From CAUZFZ01 sp963579025 (GTDB lineage Bacteria; Planctomycetota; Planctomycetia; Planctomycetales; Planctomycetaceae): a stretch of 14,999 bases of DNA. The DNA is taken from assembly GCA_963579025.1 (NCBI GenBank), contig CAUZFZ010000212.1:1-14999 (forward strand). The letters run 5' to 3'. Positions 7,791-14,999 of this stretch are shown piece by piece. The translations under genes were made by a program, and so were the position numbers. The notes below the pieces were generated by a model. That model ran no database searches and was not told the origin of the DNA. It was given only the letters and a program-made list of their open reading frames with translations. Within the stretch, counting starts at the first letter, position 1; the number at the start of each line of letters is the position of its first letter.

Positions 7791-9106
7791 GGCAGGTCAG
7801 TCACGACGATTTGGGTGAGAACGAATTGAATTCCGAACGCGACGATCACAGCCGTCTCGGTCAGCGGCACAAGGTGCCGTTTGTGGTCGGTACTAAGCAG
7901 CAGGCCGACCAGCATGATGAACACCGTCGTGGCCCATGCGAACGACGCACCGAACTGCATAGCCAGTGCGTATGCGGCTGACATCGCAAGCATGATGGTG
8001 GCGCGTTTCGCCGTGGGTCCTTTCAGGCTCACCGTGTCTCCCGGTTCTGGAGAAACACGGCGTGAGAAGATCATTACGAGAAGGCACACAATCAATCCGC
8101 AGCAAATAAGGAGTGGAATGTCTGGCACTTCAGGCGACTCCTGCTGACCGACCGATTGCGCTGCCGCGACACGTTCCTCAAGATACGCCTCGTGCTCGGC
8201 ACCAGAAAGGAATCGCGGCGGGATGTGCAGTTCGGTCAGTCGTTTGAGCACAGTTTCCGTCTGCATGGCCTTCCGCAGCACATCGGCCATGTAATCGATG
8301 CGGTCCTGTGGAGTACCTTTGGGGAACCACCAGTACTGGCTGTTGACCTCTTCGACATCGACGCCCTGTTCCAGTGCCGTCGGCAGATCGGGCAGTGACT
8401 CGCGCCGCTCCGGGCCAAAAATTGCCAGACCACGCAGGCCCTGACCTGCAAAGTTGAGCATTTCGGTCGCAGAGAACGTCGCCGCCTGAATGTGTCCGCC
8501 GACCAGTTTCCCTAAGCGATCCGTTCCATCACCGGCCTGCGTGTAGCGAAACTTTGCGCCAGGATGCACGTGCTCAAGCCGCCGCGCCAGAAAGTGACTC
8601 GGAGCCCCCATGTTGACTCCATACACAATCTCGTCGGGCTTCTCGGTCGCAGCGTCCAGCAACGATTTCAGCGATGTGTATGGCGAGTCTTCGTGAACGG
8701 CGACGACCAGTCCAATCTCACCCGTCCCGGCAACAGCCTCAAATACCTCGGGCCCGTAACTGACGGTCCCGGAATACTTCGCCGTGATCAGAGCATCGTG
8801 CAACAGCAGCAAGGTGTAACCATCGGGCTTTGCGTCACGGACGTACCGGCTGCCGATCGTCGAACTGCCACCGGGTCGGTTTATGATTACGAACGGCTGT
8901 GGAAGAAGACTGTTCTCATTGATTCCGGTCTGGATGATGCGTGCAAACGTGTCGCTGCCACCACCCGGATTAAATGGTACCACCAGCTTGATGGGGCGGG
9001 CGGGATAGGATGCCCCGGCTTTGCCTGGCAGTTCGTTCCGCCAATTCAAGATGAGAAGCGCAGCGGCGATTGACAGAACGATCAGTTGTTGAAGATACCG
9101 ACTCAT
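7787..9106 (-). CDS. Fused TctC-TctB transporter subunit (binding protein plus small membrane subunit)
   Basis: The 439-residue protein joins two normally separate subunits. Residues 8-22 are a hydrophobic N-terminus without a lipobox, either a signal peptide or an anchor. Residues about 35-320 are a TctC/Bug-type periplasmic binding domain, with PFNPGGGSDTFAR at 44-56, NRPGGSSTIG at 76-85 and KPDGYTLL at 93-100. Residues about 330-439 hold four hydrophobic segments with basic loops (SRR, TDHKRH) on what would be the cytoplasmic side, as in TctB. The binding domain would thus sit in the periplasm tethered to the channel complex with TctA. The gene overlaps parE-like upstream by ATGA (9103-9106) and tctA downstream by GTGA. 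No frameshift is needed to make the fusion, so it is genuine in this sequence. Confidence 0.9.
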   Translation of the reverse strand: MSRYLQQLIVLSIAAALLILNWRNELPGKAGASYPARPIKLVVPFNPGGGSDTFARIIQTGINENSLLPQPFVIINRPGGSSTIGSRYVRDAKPDGYTLLLLHDALITAKYSGTVSYGPEVFEAVAGTGEIGLVVAVHEDSPYTSLKSLLDAATEKPDEIVYGVNMGAPSHFLARRLEHVHPGAKFRYTQAGDGTDRLGKLVGGHIQAATFSATEMLNFAGQGLRGLAIFGPERRESLPDLPTALEQGVDVEEVNSQYWWFPKGTPQDRIDYMADVLRKAMQTETVLKRLTELHIPPRFLSGAEHEAYLEERVAAAQSVGQQESPEVPDIPLLICCGLIVCLLVMIFSRRVSPEPGDTVSLKGPTAKRATIMLAMSAAYALAMQFGASFAWATTVFIMLVGLLLSTDHKRHLVPLTETAVIVAFGIQFVLTQIVVTDLP

Positions 9107-9426
9107 TCGCCGTCCCCTGGCTTCAAGCCGAACGCTTTTCCAACATCCCGTGAGCCATGCAGGACTCGGACGATTTCTATCGAGTAGTCATCTGCGTCCA
9201 GCGGTCGGTAGTACACGACATAGCGGCCTTCAGGGAATCGCCGCAGCCCGCTGGCGATCCGGTCGCAGCGACTACCGAAACCGGGATGCCGCGCGAGCAT
9301 CGCGAAACATTCGTGAAGATCGTCGATCAGTCGGTCAGCCGCATCGGAATTGTGCGGGGCGACGTATGACCAGACATCATCCAGGTCCCGACGGGCAGAT
9401 GGCGAAACATCAAAGCCGTGATTCAT
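9103..9426 (-). CDS. RelE/ParE-family toxin
   Basis: The 107-residue product matches the ParE/RelE fold: VSPSARRDLDDVWSYV at the N-terminus, then a helical pair ending LARHPGFGSRC, then strands LRRFPEGRYVVYYRP and EIVRVLHGSRD (about 83-94). Members poison DNA gyrase (ParE type) or cleave mRNA on ribosomes (RelE type); the sequence does not settle which. Its start ATG overlaps the antitoxin stop (ATGA at 9423-9426), and its own stop overlaps the start of the transporter gene. It is intact, with no lost segment compared with the family's usual 95-110 residues. Confidence 0.9.
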   Translation of the reverse strand: MNHGFDVSPSARRDLDDVWSYVAPHNSDAADRLIDDLHECFAMLARHPGFGSRCDRIASGLRRFPEGRYVVYYRPLDADDYSIEIVRVLHGSRDVGKAFGLKPGDGE

Positions 9427-9707
9427 TGCTCTCCACGACTTGCATTCAGCCGATCTCTGCCGCGACGTTTGATGTCCTCAAAAAAGTCACGAGCGTCTTC
9501 GTCGCTGCGAATCCGAATTACGTCTCCCCGATCCAATTCATCAATTCCAACCTGGATCTTTCGACGGAGATCGTCTTCAAACTCGCGTTCCTGGTGTAGC
9601 TGCAGAACGGCGTCAGCAATCAATTCTTCGCGAGATAGATAACGTCCGCTGGCGACTTCACGATCGACGAACTCTTCCAGTTCCGGGGAAAGGCCGATGG
9701 GAACCAT
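9423..9707 (-). CDS. ParD-like ribbon-helix-helix antitoxin
   Basis: The 94-residue protein begins with a short strand and two helices typical of ribbon-helix-helix DNA-binding antitoxins (IGLSPELEEFVDREVASGRY then SREELIADAVLQL). An acidic and basic C-terminal part with KIQVGIDELDRGDVI follows, which in ParD proteins wraps the toxin. It should neutralise the downstream toxin and repress its own operon. The ATG at 9707 has GGAG 6 bases upstream (9717-9714). It is the first gene of the operon parD-parE-tctCB-tctA. Confidence 0.88.
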   Translation of the reverse strand: MVPIGLSPELEEFVDREVASGRYLSREELIADAVLQLHQEREFEDDLRRKIQVGIDELDRGDVIRIRSDEDARDFFEDIKRRGRDRLNASRGEQ

Positions 9708-9722
9708 TTGAGTCTCCAGTGG

Positions 9723-9734
9723 CTCATTGATGAG
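9723..9734. promoter_or_regulatory. Candidate antitoxin operator (inverted repeat)
   Basis: CTCAT, two bases, ATGAG is a perfect 5-base inverted repeat located about 16 bases upstream of the antitoxin ATG. Ribbon-helix-helix antitoxins usually bind short palindromes at their own promoter, so this is a plausible site. No convincing -35/-10 pair could be assigned around it. Confidence 0.3.
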
Positions 9735-9913
9735 TCGAGGTTACAGGCCGGAAGGACGTGAAAGTCCGAAGGCGATGGTATGAAACCAGTTAGTGCGAAC
9801 CGTCCAGCCTACTGAATCGACAATCCGACTACCATGCCTCCGGTCTCTCTTCGCTCGTGTCGTGGAACCTGAGCCCCAGGATCGATTACGTTCCCCGTCC
9901 CGAAGTCGCACCT

Positions 9914-9919
9914 GAGGAG
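9914..9919 (+). promoter_or_regulatory. Strong ribosome binding site fixing the aroE GTG start
   Basis: GAGGAG lies 7 bases before GTG 9927. There is no ATG nearby that preserves the conserved N-terminal region, so the GTG start is accepted. Confidence 0.6.
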
Positions 9920-9926
9920 ACGCCAC

Positions 9927-10784
9927 GTGGCAAAAGAACTCAACTTCAAACAGGAACTGACGGGCTGTTTTGGTCAGCCGGTGGCCGAGAACCCGACGCA
10001 GGCCATGATCGAGGCAGCCTACCGGCATCATGGACTCGACTGGCGCTACCTCACGATCGAAGTCGCACCGGACGGTCTGGCAGACGCAGTCCGGGGCGTC
10101 CGGGCCATGGGTTTCGCCGGATTCAACTGCACCATCCCGCACAAAGTTGCCGTGATCGAACATCTCGACGGACTGGGCGAATCGGCCTCGTTGATGGGCG
10201 CGGTCAACTGCGTTGTTCGGCAGGACGGGCAACTGATTGGCGAGAATACAGACGGCAAGGGATTCGTCGAGTCGCTCCGGACTCTGACAGACCCGACCGG
10301 AAAATCAGTCGTCATGTTTGGAGCCGGCGGCGCGGCTCGCGCCATCGGTGTCGAAGTTGCACTGGCAGGAGCCACGAAGATCACGATCGTGAACCGCACG
10401 GAATCGCGCGGAGCGGAACTCGTTTCTCTACTTCGCGAAAGGGTCAACGTCGAAGCCGACCTTGTCGTACCTGACGGCGACTACTCTGTTCCCGCAGGCA
10501 CGGGTGTCGTCATCAACGCGACGTCCATCGGACTGTTCCCCGACGTGGATGCGCGGATCGGTCTGGATACCGCATCACTGACGGCCGACATGGTTGTTGC
10601 CGACGTGATTCCGAACCCGCCGGAAACTCGACTCGTCCGCGATGCCCGCGAGATTGGCTGCAAGGTCATCGATGGACTGGGCATGCTGGTCAACCAGGGA
10701 GTCATCGGCATTCGCTACTGGACCGGAGTTGATCCGGATCCCGCAGTCATGAGACAAGCACTCGAAGATGTGTTTGGGTCGTGA
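9927..10784 (+). CDS. aroE: Shikimate dehydrogenase family protein (AroE-like, divergent substrate motif)
   Basis: The 285-residue cytoplasmic enzyme has the family's normal length and motifs: NCTIPHK at 67-73 with catalytic Lys73, GAVN at 91-94, NTDGKGF with catalytic Asp109, the NADP-binding GAGGAARAIG at 132-141, NRTESR at 156-161 (typical of NADP preference), NATSIG at 197-202 and GLGMLVNQG at 250-258. AroE reduces 3-dehydroshikimate to shikimate in aromatic amino acid synthesis. The N-terminal shikimate-binding motif GxPVxHSxSP reads GQPVAENPT at 16-24, so the two serines that normally hold the substrate carboxylate are missing. It may therefore be a paralogue with another substrate, or a lineage variant of true AroE. 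It is transcribed away from the toxin-antitoxin operon, with 219 bases between the two starts. Confidence 0.88.
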   Translation: MAKELNFKQELTGCFGQPVAENPTQAMIEAAYRHHGLDWRYLTIEVAPDGLADAVRGVRAMGFAGFNCTIPHKVAVIEHLDGLGESASLMGAVNCVVRQDGQLIGENTDGKGFVESLRTLTDPTGKSVVMFGAGGAARAIGVEVALAGATKITIVNRTESRGAELVSLLRERVNVEADLVVPDGDYSVPAGTGVVINATSIGLFPDVDARIGLDTASLTADMVVADVIPNPPETRLVRDAREIGCKVIDGLGMLVNQGVIGIRYWTGVDPDPAVMRQALEDVFGS

Positions 10785-10810
10785 CCGGCGTGAACATCCC
10801 GGCGCCTCAT

Positions 10811-10822
10811 CCCGGTACCGGG
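10811..10822. repeat. Perfect 12-base palindrome after aroE
   Basis: CCCGGTACCGGG lies 26 bases after the aroE stop and 65 bases before the sulfatase ATG. A flanking GCGCC (10802-10806) could also pair with GGCGC (10821-10825). It may form a transcript-end hairpin or bind a dimeric regulator; no T-run follows. Confidence 0.3.
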
Positions 10823-10886
10823 CGCTCGAACGTGTTAAGGTCCCCCAACCGCTGAAACTGTGTCTTGCCAGAAACAATGGTCTGAT

Positions 10887-12758
10887 ATGAAAACGCGAAT
10901 CATTGCCTTTGCCTCAACGATCGTAGCGATCGCCGCACTCAACCTGAGTGGCGCGGAGTCTTCGCGACCCAACATCCTGTGGATTACCAGCGAAGACAAC
11001 GGGCCGCATCTGGGCTGCTATGGCGACGAGTATGCCACGACGCCTCACCTGGATTCGCTCGCGAACACGAGTCTGCTGTATCGGACGTGCTGGTCGAATG
11101 CTCCCGTCTGTGCTCCGGCTCGGACGACAATTATTACCGGCGTCTATCCCACATCGACTGGCGCCCAGCACATGCGCAGCAATGTGAAGATGCCAGCCTT
11201 CATGAAAATGTATCCGCAGATTCTGCGGGAGGCCGGATACTACTGCACGAATAACTCGAAAGAGGACTACAACCTGATCAAACCCGGTCAGGTGTGGGAC
11301 GAATCGTCGCGCAAGGCTCACTGGAAGAATCGCAAAACCGACCAGCCCTTCTTCGCGATCTTCAATCACACGATCAGCCACGAGAGCCAGATACGGAATA
11401 AGATCGATCCGAAGAACAACATTCACGATCCCGCGAAAGTCCGCGTTCCCGCTTATCACCCGGACACACCGGAAGTCCGCAAGGACTGGGCTCAGTACTA
11501 CGACCGCTTGACGATGATGGACGAGAAGTGTGGGCAGAACCTGAAGGAACTCGAAGAAGCAGGACTCGTCGACGACACGATTATTTTCTACTACGGCGAC
11601 CACGGTTCGGGCATGCCGCGCAGCAAACGCTGGCCATACAACTCTGGACTGCACGTTCCCCTGATTGTCCACATCCCGGAGAAGTTCAAGAACCTTCGCC
11701 CGAATGACTACAAAGCCGGCGGCGAAACGGACCGACTCACCAGCTTCGTCGACCTGGCTCCGACACTACTCAGCCTGATCGATATCAAGCCACCAGAGTG
11801 GATGCAGGGTCATGCGTTCGCAGGCAAATTCGATGCTGGGCCACAACCATTCATTTACGGCTACCGCGGTCGCATGGACGAACGGTACGACATGGTCCGC
11901 TCGGTCACCGACGGTCGCTACGTCTACATCCGCAACTACATGCCGCACAAAATCTATGGGCAGTACATCCAGTACATGTTCCAGACACCGACGACTCGTG
12001 TCTGGCACGAACGGTATCTGGCCGGAAAACTGAATGACCACCAGGCCACGTTCTGGCAAAGGAAGGCTCCGGATGAACTGTACGACCTGCGGAACGATCC
12101 TGACGAGGTCGACAACCTGGCCCGTTCGAAGCAGCACCAGGAGATTCGTGAGCGGCTTCGCAAAGCGCAGCAGGATCTGGCCATACGGATTCGCGATCTG
12201 GGCTTTCTGCCCGAGGGCGAGATGCACGTACGCGCGGAAGGATCGACGCCATACGAGATGGGCCACGATGACTCGAAATACGATGTAGAACGCATCATGG
12301 CCGTGGCTGATGCGGCGACGTCGCGGCCGGTTTCGGGCAGGCCGCAGCCGCCTTCAATGCGCGCGTACCTCGGAGACAAAGACAGTGCGGTGCGCTACTG
12401 GGGTACGGTGGGCGGTCTGGTCTGGCAGAATACCGCCGGTGCCGACGAGGCTTTTGTGGCAGCCCTCAAGGACGACTCGCCGTATGTACGCATCAACGCC
12501 GCTCAGGTCCTGTCGCAACAGGGAAAGCAGCATCTGGAAACGACGCTGCCGATTCTGGAAGGTCTTGCACCGGTCGACAAAAACGGCATCTACATCTCGA
12601 TGGCGGCGCTCAACGCCATCGATGAACTCGATGCCAGGGCCGGTGCGCTGCAGGATGCGCTCAAGGCAATGCCGCGTAAGCACGAGTCCGTACCCGGGCG
12701 GATGGGCGCTTACGTCAACAACCTGATCACGAAAACGCTGGCCGACCTGAATCGGTGA
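10887..12758 (+). CDS. Secreted Cys-type sulfatase with C-terminal HEAT-like region
   Basis: From ATG 10887 the product has 623 residues. This start is preferred over an in-frame GTG at 10860 because it begins a clean signal peptide (MKTRIIAFASTIVAIAALNL, cleavage near SGA). The sulfatase domain shows the metal-site start ITSEDN at 33-38, the signature C75-A-P-A-R followed by TTIITG, where Cys75 would be oxidised to formylglycine by a maturation enzyme, NHTISHE at 160-166, and YYGDHGSG at 235-242. The enzyme would hydrolyse sulfate esters or N-sulfates of polysaccharides outside the cytoplasm. GAQHMR after the signature resembles planctomycete proteins annotated as heparan N-sulfatase-like, but the substrate is not proven. 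Residues about 490-590 contain HEAT-like helices (DDSPYVRINAAQVL). Neighbouring genes are on the same strand. Confidence 0.92.
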   Translation: MKTRIIAFASTIVAIAALNLSGAESSRPNILWITSEDNGPHLGCYGDEYATTPHLDSLANTSLLYRTCWSNAPVCAPARTTIITGVYPTSTGAQHMRSNVKMPAFMKMYPQILREAGYYCTNNSKEDYNLIKPGQVWDESSRKAHWKNRKTDQPFFAIFNHTISHESQIRNKIDPKNNIHDPAKVRVPAYHPDTPEVRKDWAQYYDRLTMMDEKCGQNLKELEEAGLVDDTIIFYYGDHGSGMPRSKRWPYNSGLHVPLIVHIPEKFKNLRPNDYKAGGETDRLTSFVDLAPTLLSLIDIKPPEWMQGHAFAGKFDAGPQPFIYGYRGRMDERYDMVRSVTDGRYVYIRNYMPHKIYGQYIQYMFQTPTTRVWHERYLAGKLNDHQATFWQRKAPDELYDLRNDPDEVDNLARSKQHQEIRERLRKAQQDLAIRIRDLGFLPEGEMHVRAEGSTPYEMGHDDSKYDVERIMAVADAATSRPVSGRPQPPSMRAYLGDKDSAVRYWGTVGGLVWQNTAGADEAFVAALKDDSPYVRINAAQVLSQQGKQHLETTLPILEGLAPVDKNGIYISMAALNAIDELDARAGALQDALKAMPRKHESVPGRMGAYVNNLITKTLADLNR

Positions 12759-12832
12759 TGTCGATCCACACGCGGATTGACCGACCCAGACGCAGCGCGG
12801 CCTCCTGACTGTGGGCTTTCAGTCCCGACGAC

Positions 12833-12860
12833 TTCACACTGGCCACGTCGCTTGTTTAAC
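12833..12860 (+). promoter_or_regulatory. Candidate promoter for the hydrolase gene
   Basis: TTCACA (12833-12838) and TTTAAC (12855-12860) are spaced by 16 bases and resemble -35 and -10 boxes with one and two mismatches. Transcription would begin near 12867, about 54 bases before the ATG. Planctomycete promoters are poorly defined, so this is weak. Confidence 0.3.
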
Positions 12861-12928
12861 GATGAGAATCTCACGAGACTCGCGCGGCACTGACTTTCTC
12901 CTGCCACGGGACGCTCGACGATGAGAAT
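12859..12928 (+). repeat. Direct repeat of ACGATGAGAAT around the hydrolase start
   Basis: ACGATGAGAAT occurs at 12859-12869 and again at 12918-12928, where it contains the start codon. An out-of-frame 20-codon reading frame from ATG 12862 ends in the TGA of the second copy, giving an ATGA overlap with the true start. It lacks a ribosome site, and the candidate promoter would start transcription after it. Confidence 0.4.
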
Positions 12929-14888
12929 TCTGCTGACGATTGCACAGTCCACTCTGCTTCTGCTGGCTGGATTCCAGGTCGGCCTGGCGCAGTCCGATGA
13001 TGCCAGGGCTCAACTGAAATTAGATCTGGCTCAACTTCACGTCGTTGTCGAAGAACTCCGCGAGGGGGAACACTCGGACCAACTGATTGCCGATGTTGCG
13101 GTGTTCGCGAAAGGCGTCGACTGGTGCCTGCGACACGATGAGTTCTATCCGCAAAAAAAAGAGGGCGTCCCGTCCACGTGGATCAAGTACTGCCAGACTG
13201 CATTGAAAACCGGCATGGCGCGCGCCGCCAAACTTAAGGCCGGGTCGCATAGCTGGACGAGTCAGACGGGTTCGACGATCCGCGGTTACATTTCCAGAGT
13301 CGATGGTTCGATTCAGCCCTACGCCCTTTCCCTGCCGGAAGGCCTGAGCGATGCACCTCGCCTCAAACGCTGGCCGCTGCATGTGAAGCTGCACGGCCGT
13401 GGCGGGACTCGTAATGAAGTGCGGTTCTTTGCGGAACATACCGGCAAGGCGCCTCAGAAAGAGCAGACGTGGATCCAGCTCGATGTCTTCGGACGCACCG
13501 ACAACGCGTATCGCTGGAGTGGCGAAACGGACGTTTTTGAAGCCATTGCTGATGTGCGGCGACGGCATCGCATCGATGATCGACGAGTCACGTTATGGGG
13601 CTTTTCGATGGGTGGCGCCGGGGCATGGCATCTGGGATTGCATCATCCGTCGAAGTGGTCGTCGGTCGGACCAGGCGCCGGGTTCGTGGATTTCTACAAG
13701 TACCAGAAGCAAACGGAACAACGCCCGCCGCACGAACACAAGGCTCTGCGAATCTACGATGCGATCGACTACACGCTGAATCTGTATGACGTTCCGGTCT
13801 GCACTTACGGCGGCGAACTCGACGCGCAGCTTGTGGCCAGCACATCGGTGGTCGAAAAGGCAAAGAAGCTGAAAGTCCCGGTCAAACTGATCGTTGGCCC
13901 GGGCGTGGGCCACAAGTTTCACCCGGACAGTTTCAAAGAATTCATGTCGTTTCATCAGGCGAATTCCAAAGAAGGTCGGCCAAAGTACCCCGGACGCAAG
14001 CTGATTCGGTTTACGACCTACACACTGAAGTACAACCAGTGTGACTGGCTGACAATCGAAGAAATCGACAGGCAATACGATGCTGCGACAGTCGAGGGCG
14101 GCGTGTTCCCCGACGGCGTCATGCGCCTTCGCACGAAGAACGTGAATGCCGTGCGCATCAATCGTGACATGGCGCTCAAGATCGAAATCGACGGTAAGAA
14201 ACTTGAGCTGGGCGCTGCCGCCGAGGGTCTGCTGCCCAATGTCTATTTCCAACGAGAGCCCGAGGGCTGGCGGGCATTGGGCTACGAGGAATCTCGCGAA
14301 TTCTCGCGCAATCCGAATCTGCACAAACGGCACGATCTACAGGGACCGATCGACGACGCGTTTATGGAACCCTTCGTGTGCGTGCGAGGTACGGGCACTC
14401 CATGGACGAAGCAGAATGCGGACTGGTCAACCTGGACGCTCGGCCGCTTCGAACGTGAGTTCGACAAATGGCTCCGCGGACGAGTTCCGGTGATCGACGA
14501 TACAGAACTGAGCGACGAGGACATCGCGGCGAAAAACCTGATCCTGTTCGGGGATCCGGCTTCCAACTCGGTCCTGAAACGGATCGTCGGCGCGCTGCCG
14601 GTCAAGTGGACCGAGGACGCGATCGAAGTCGACGGACAGTCGTTCGATCCTGCCACTCACGGCGTGTCGCTGATCTTTCCGAATCCACTCAACCCGAATC
14701 GTTATGTGGTCGTCAATTCCGGACACACGATGCACGAGAAGGATTTCCGAGCATCAAACTCGTGGCTGTTTCCCCGGCTGGGCGACATCGCCGTTCAATC
14801 GTTTGAGCGAAAGACCGACGGCAGCTACGACGAGTCCGTTGTATGGGCCGAGTTGTTCAATGGCTCGTGGCAGCTTCCGCAGAAATAG
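12921..14888 (+). CDS. Secreted alpha/beta-hydrolase (prolyl oligopeptidase/esterase type)
   Basis: The 655-residue protein starts with a signal peptide (RILLTIAQSTLLLLAGFQ, cleavage near GLAQ at 24), so it works outside the cytoplasm. After a helical region it has an alpha/beta-hydrolase core: HGRGG at 158-162 as oxyanion-hole loop, GFSMGG at 227-232 with nucleophile Ser229, likely acid Asp301 in GGELD, and His331 in GVGHKF. The fold matches secreted esterases and peptidases annotated as prolyl oligopeptidase or PHB depolymerase-like. A second C-terminal part contains NLILFGDPASN (539-549), a segment around LPVKW, and NPNRYVVVNSGHT (591-603), a domain I know from other planctomycete hydrolases but cannot name. 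It follows the sulfatase by 162 bases on the same strand, which suggests a joint role in degrading decorated polymers. The substrate is unknown. Confidence 0.85.
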   Translation: MRILLTIAQSTLLLLAGFQVGLAQSDDARAQLKLDLAQLHVVVEELREGEHSDQLIADVAVFAKGVDWCLRHDEFYPQKKEGVPSTWIKYCQTALKTGMARAAKLKAGSHSWTSQTGSTIRGYISRVDGSIQPYALSLPEGLSDAPRLKRWPLHVKLHGRGGTRNEVRFFAEHTGKAPQKEQTWIQLDVFGRTDNAYRWSGETDVFEAIADVRRRHRIDDRRVTLWGFSMGGAGAWHLGLHHPSKWSSVGPGAGFVDFYKYQKQTEQRPPHEHKALRIYDAIDYTLNLYDVPVCTYGGELDAQLVASTSVVEKAKKLKVPVKLIVGPGVGHKFHPDSFKEFMSFHQANSKEGRPKYPGRKLIRFTTYTLKYNQCDWLTIEEIDRQYDAATVEGGVFPDGVMRLRTKNVNAVRINRDMALKIEIDGKKLELGAAAEGLLPNVYFQREPEGWRALGYEESREFSRNPNLHKRHDLQGPIDDAFMEPFVCVRGTGTPWTKQNADWSTWTLGRFEREFDKWLRGRVPVIDDTELSDEDIAAKNLILFGDPASNSVLKRIVGALPVKWTEDAIEVDGQSFDPATHGVSLIFPNPLNPNRYVVVNSGHTMHEKDFRASNSWLFPRLGDIAVQSFERKTDGSYDESVVWAELFNGSWQLPQK

Positions 14889-14907
14889 GCTTCTTCGGTG
14901 ACAGCAG

Positions 14908-14934
14908 TTCCCGGGCTGCTGGAATTCGCGGGAA
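14908..14934 (+). terminator. Possible hairpin after the hydrolase gene
   Basis: TTCCCG (14908-14913) pairs with CGGGAA (14929-14934) around a 15-base loop, about 20 bases after the stop codon, followed by AA but no T-run. The rest of the window to its end shows no reliable gene. Confidence 0.25.
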
Positions 14935-14999
14935 AACGAGCGATTCTGCGGATCGTGTTCGTAGATGAAGACCTGCTCGTGGGCAGGCGTCTCTGGCGT

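Noticed and set aside
10914..11672. 252-codon open frame on the minus strand under the sulfatase
   Set aside because: It is fully antisense to the sulfatase catalytic domain, has no ribosome site and no recognisable motif.
14899..14999. Open plus-strand frame from a GTG to the window end
   Set aside because: It has no ribosome site, overlaps a likely hairpin, and is too short to recognise.

Overview
The window looks like chromosomal DNA from a planctomycete or a close relative. This is an inference from gene content: a secreted Cys-type sulfatase, a secreted alpha/beta-hydrolase of a type common in that phylum, two proteins with PEP-CTERM sorting tails, a very large TPR protein and a rearranged tripartite tricarboxylate transporter. 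No rRNA, tRNA or CRISPR array was seen.

Left part (1-6300) is a zone of decay. It opens with the last codons of an IS4-type transposase. A membrane-anchored TPR protein of about 1,170 residues follows (156-3666); it is broken by an in-frame TAA and a one-base shift at a run of five C. After a 550-base non-coding gap comes a secreted PEP-CTERM protein (4221-4934). A deleted reverse transcriptase remnant lies tail to tail with it on the minus strand (4837-5378). A second secreted PEP-CTERM gene (5659-6232) has its sorting tail thrown out of frame by an extra copy of a 7-base tandem repeat. Deleting one copy restores a textbook VPEP, hydrophobic, poly-Arg terminus. A TPR protein beside two PEP-CTERM proteins fits an exosortase/exopolysaccharide-linked surface setting, but no exosortase is in the window.

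Middle part (6306-9707, minus strand) is a tightly packed four-gene operon: a ParD-like antitoxin, a ParE/RelE-like toxin, a fused TctC-TctB protein and TctA. Every junction is a 4-base stop/start overlap (ATGA, ATGA, GTGA). The transporter is therefore probably transcribed and translated together with a toxin-antitoxin pair. An inverted repeat just upstream of the antitoxin start is a candidate operator.

Right part (9927-14888, plus strand) has three intact genes: a divergent shikimate dehydrogenase family protein (aroE-like) lacking the usual N-terminal HSxSP shikimate-binding motif, a secreted sulfatase with a HEAT-like C-terminus, and a secreted serine hydrolase. The last two plausibly act outside the cytoplasm on sulfated or esterified polymers. 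The final 110 bases hold only a possible hairpin.
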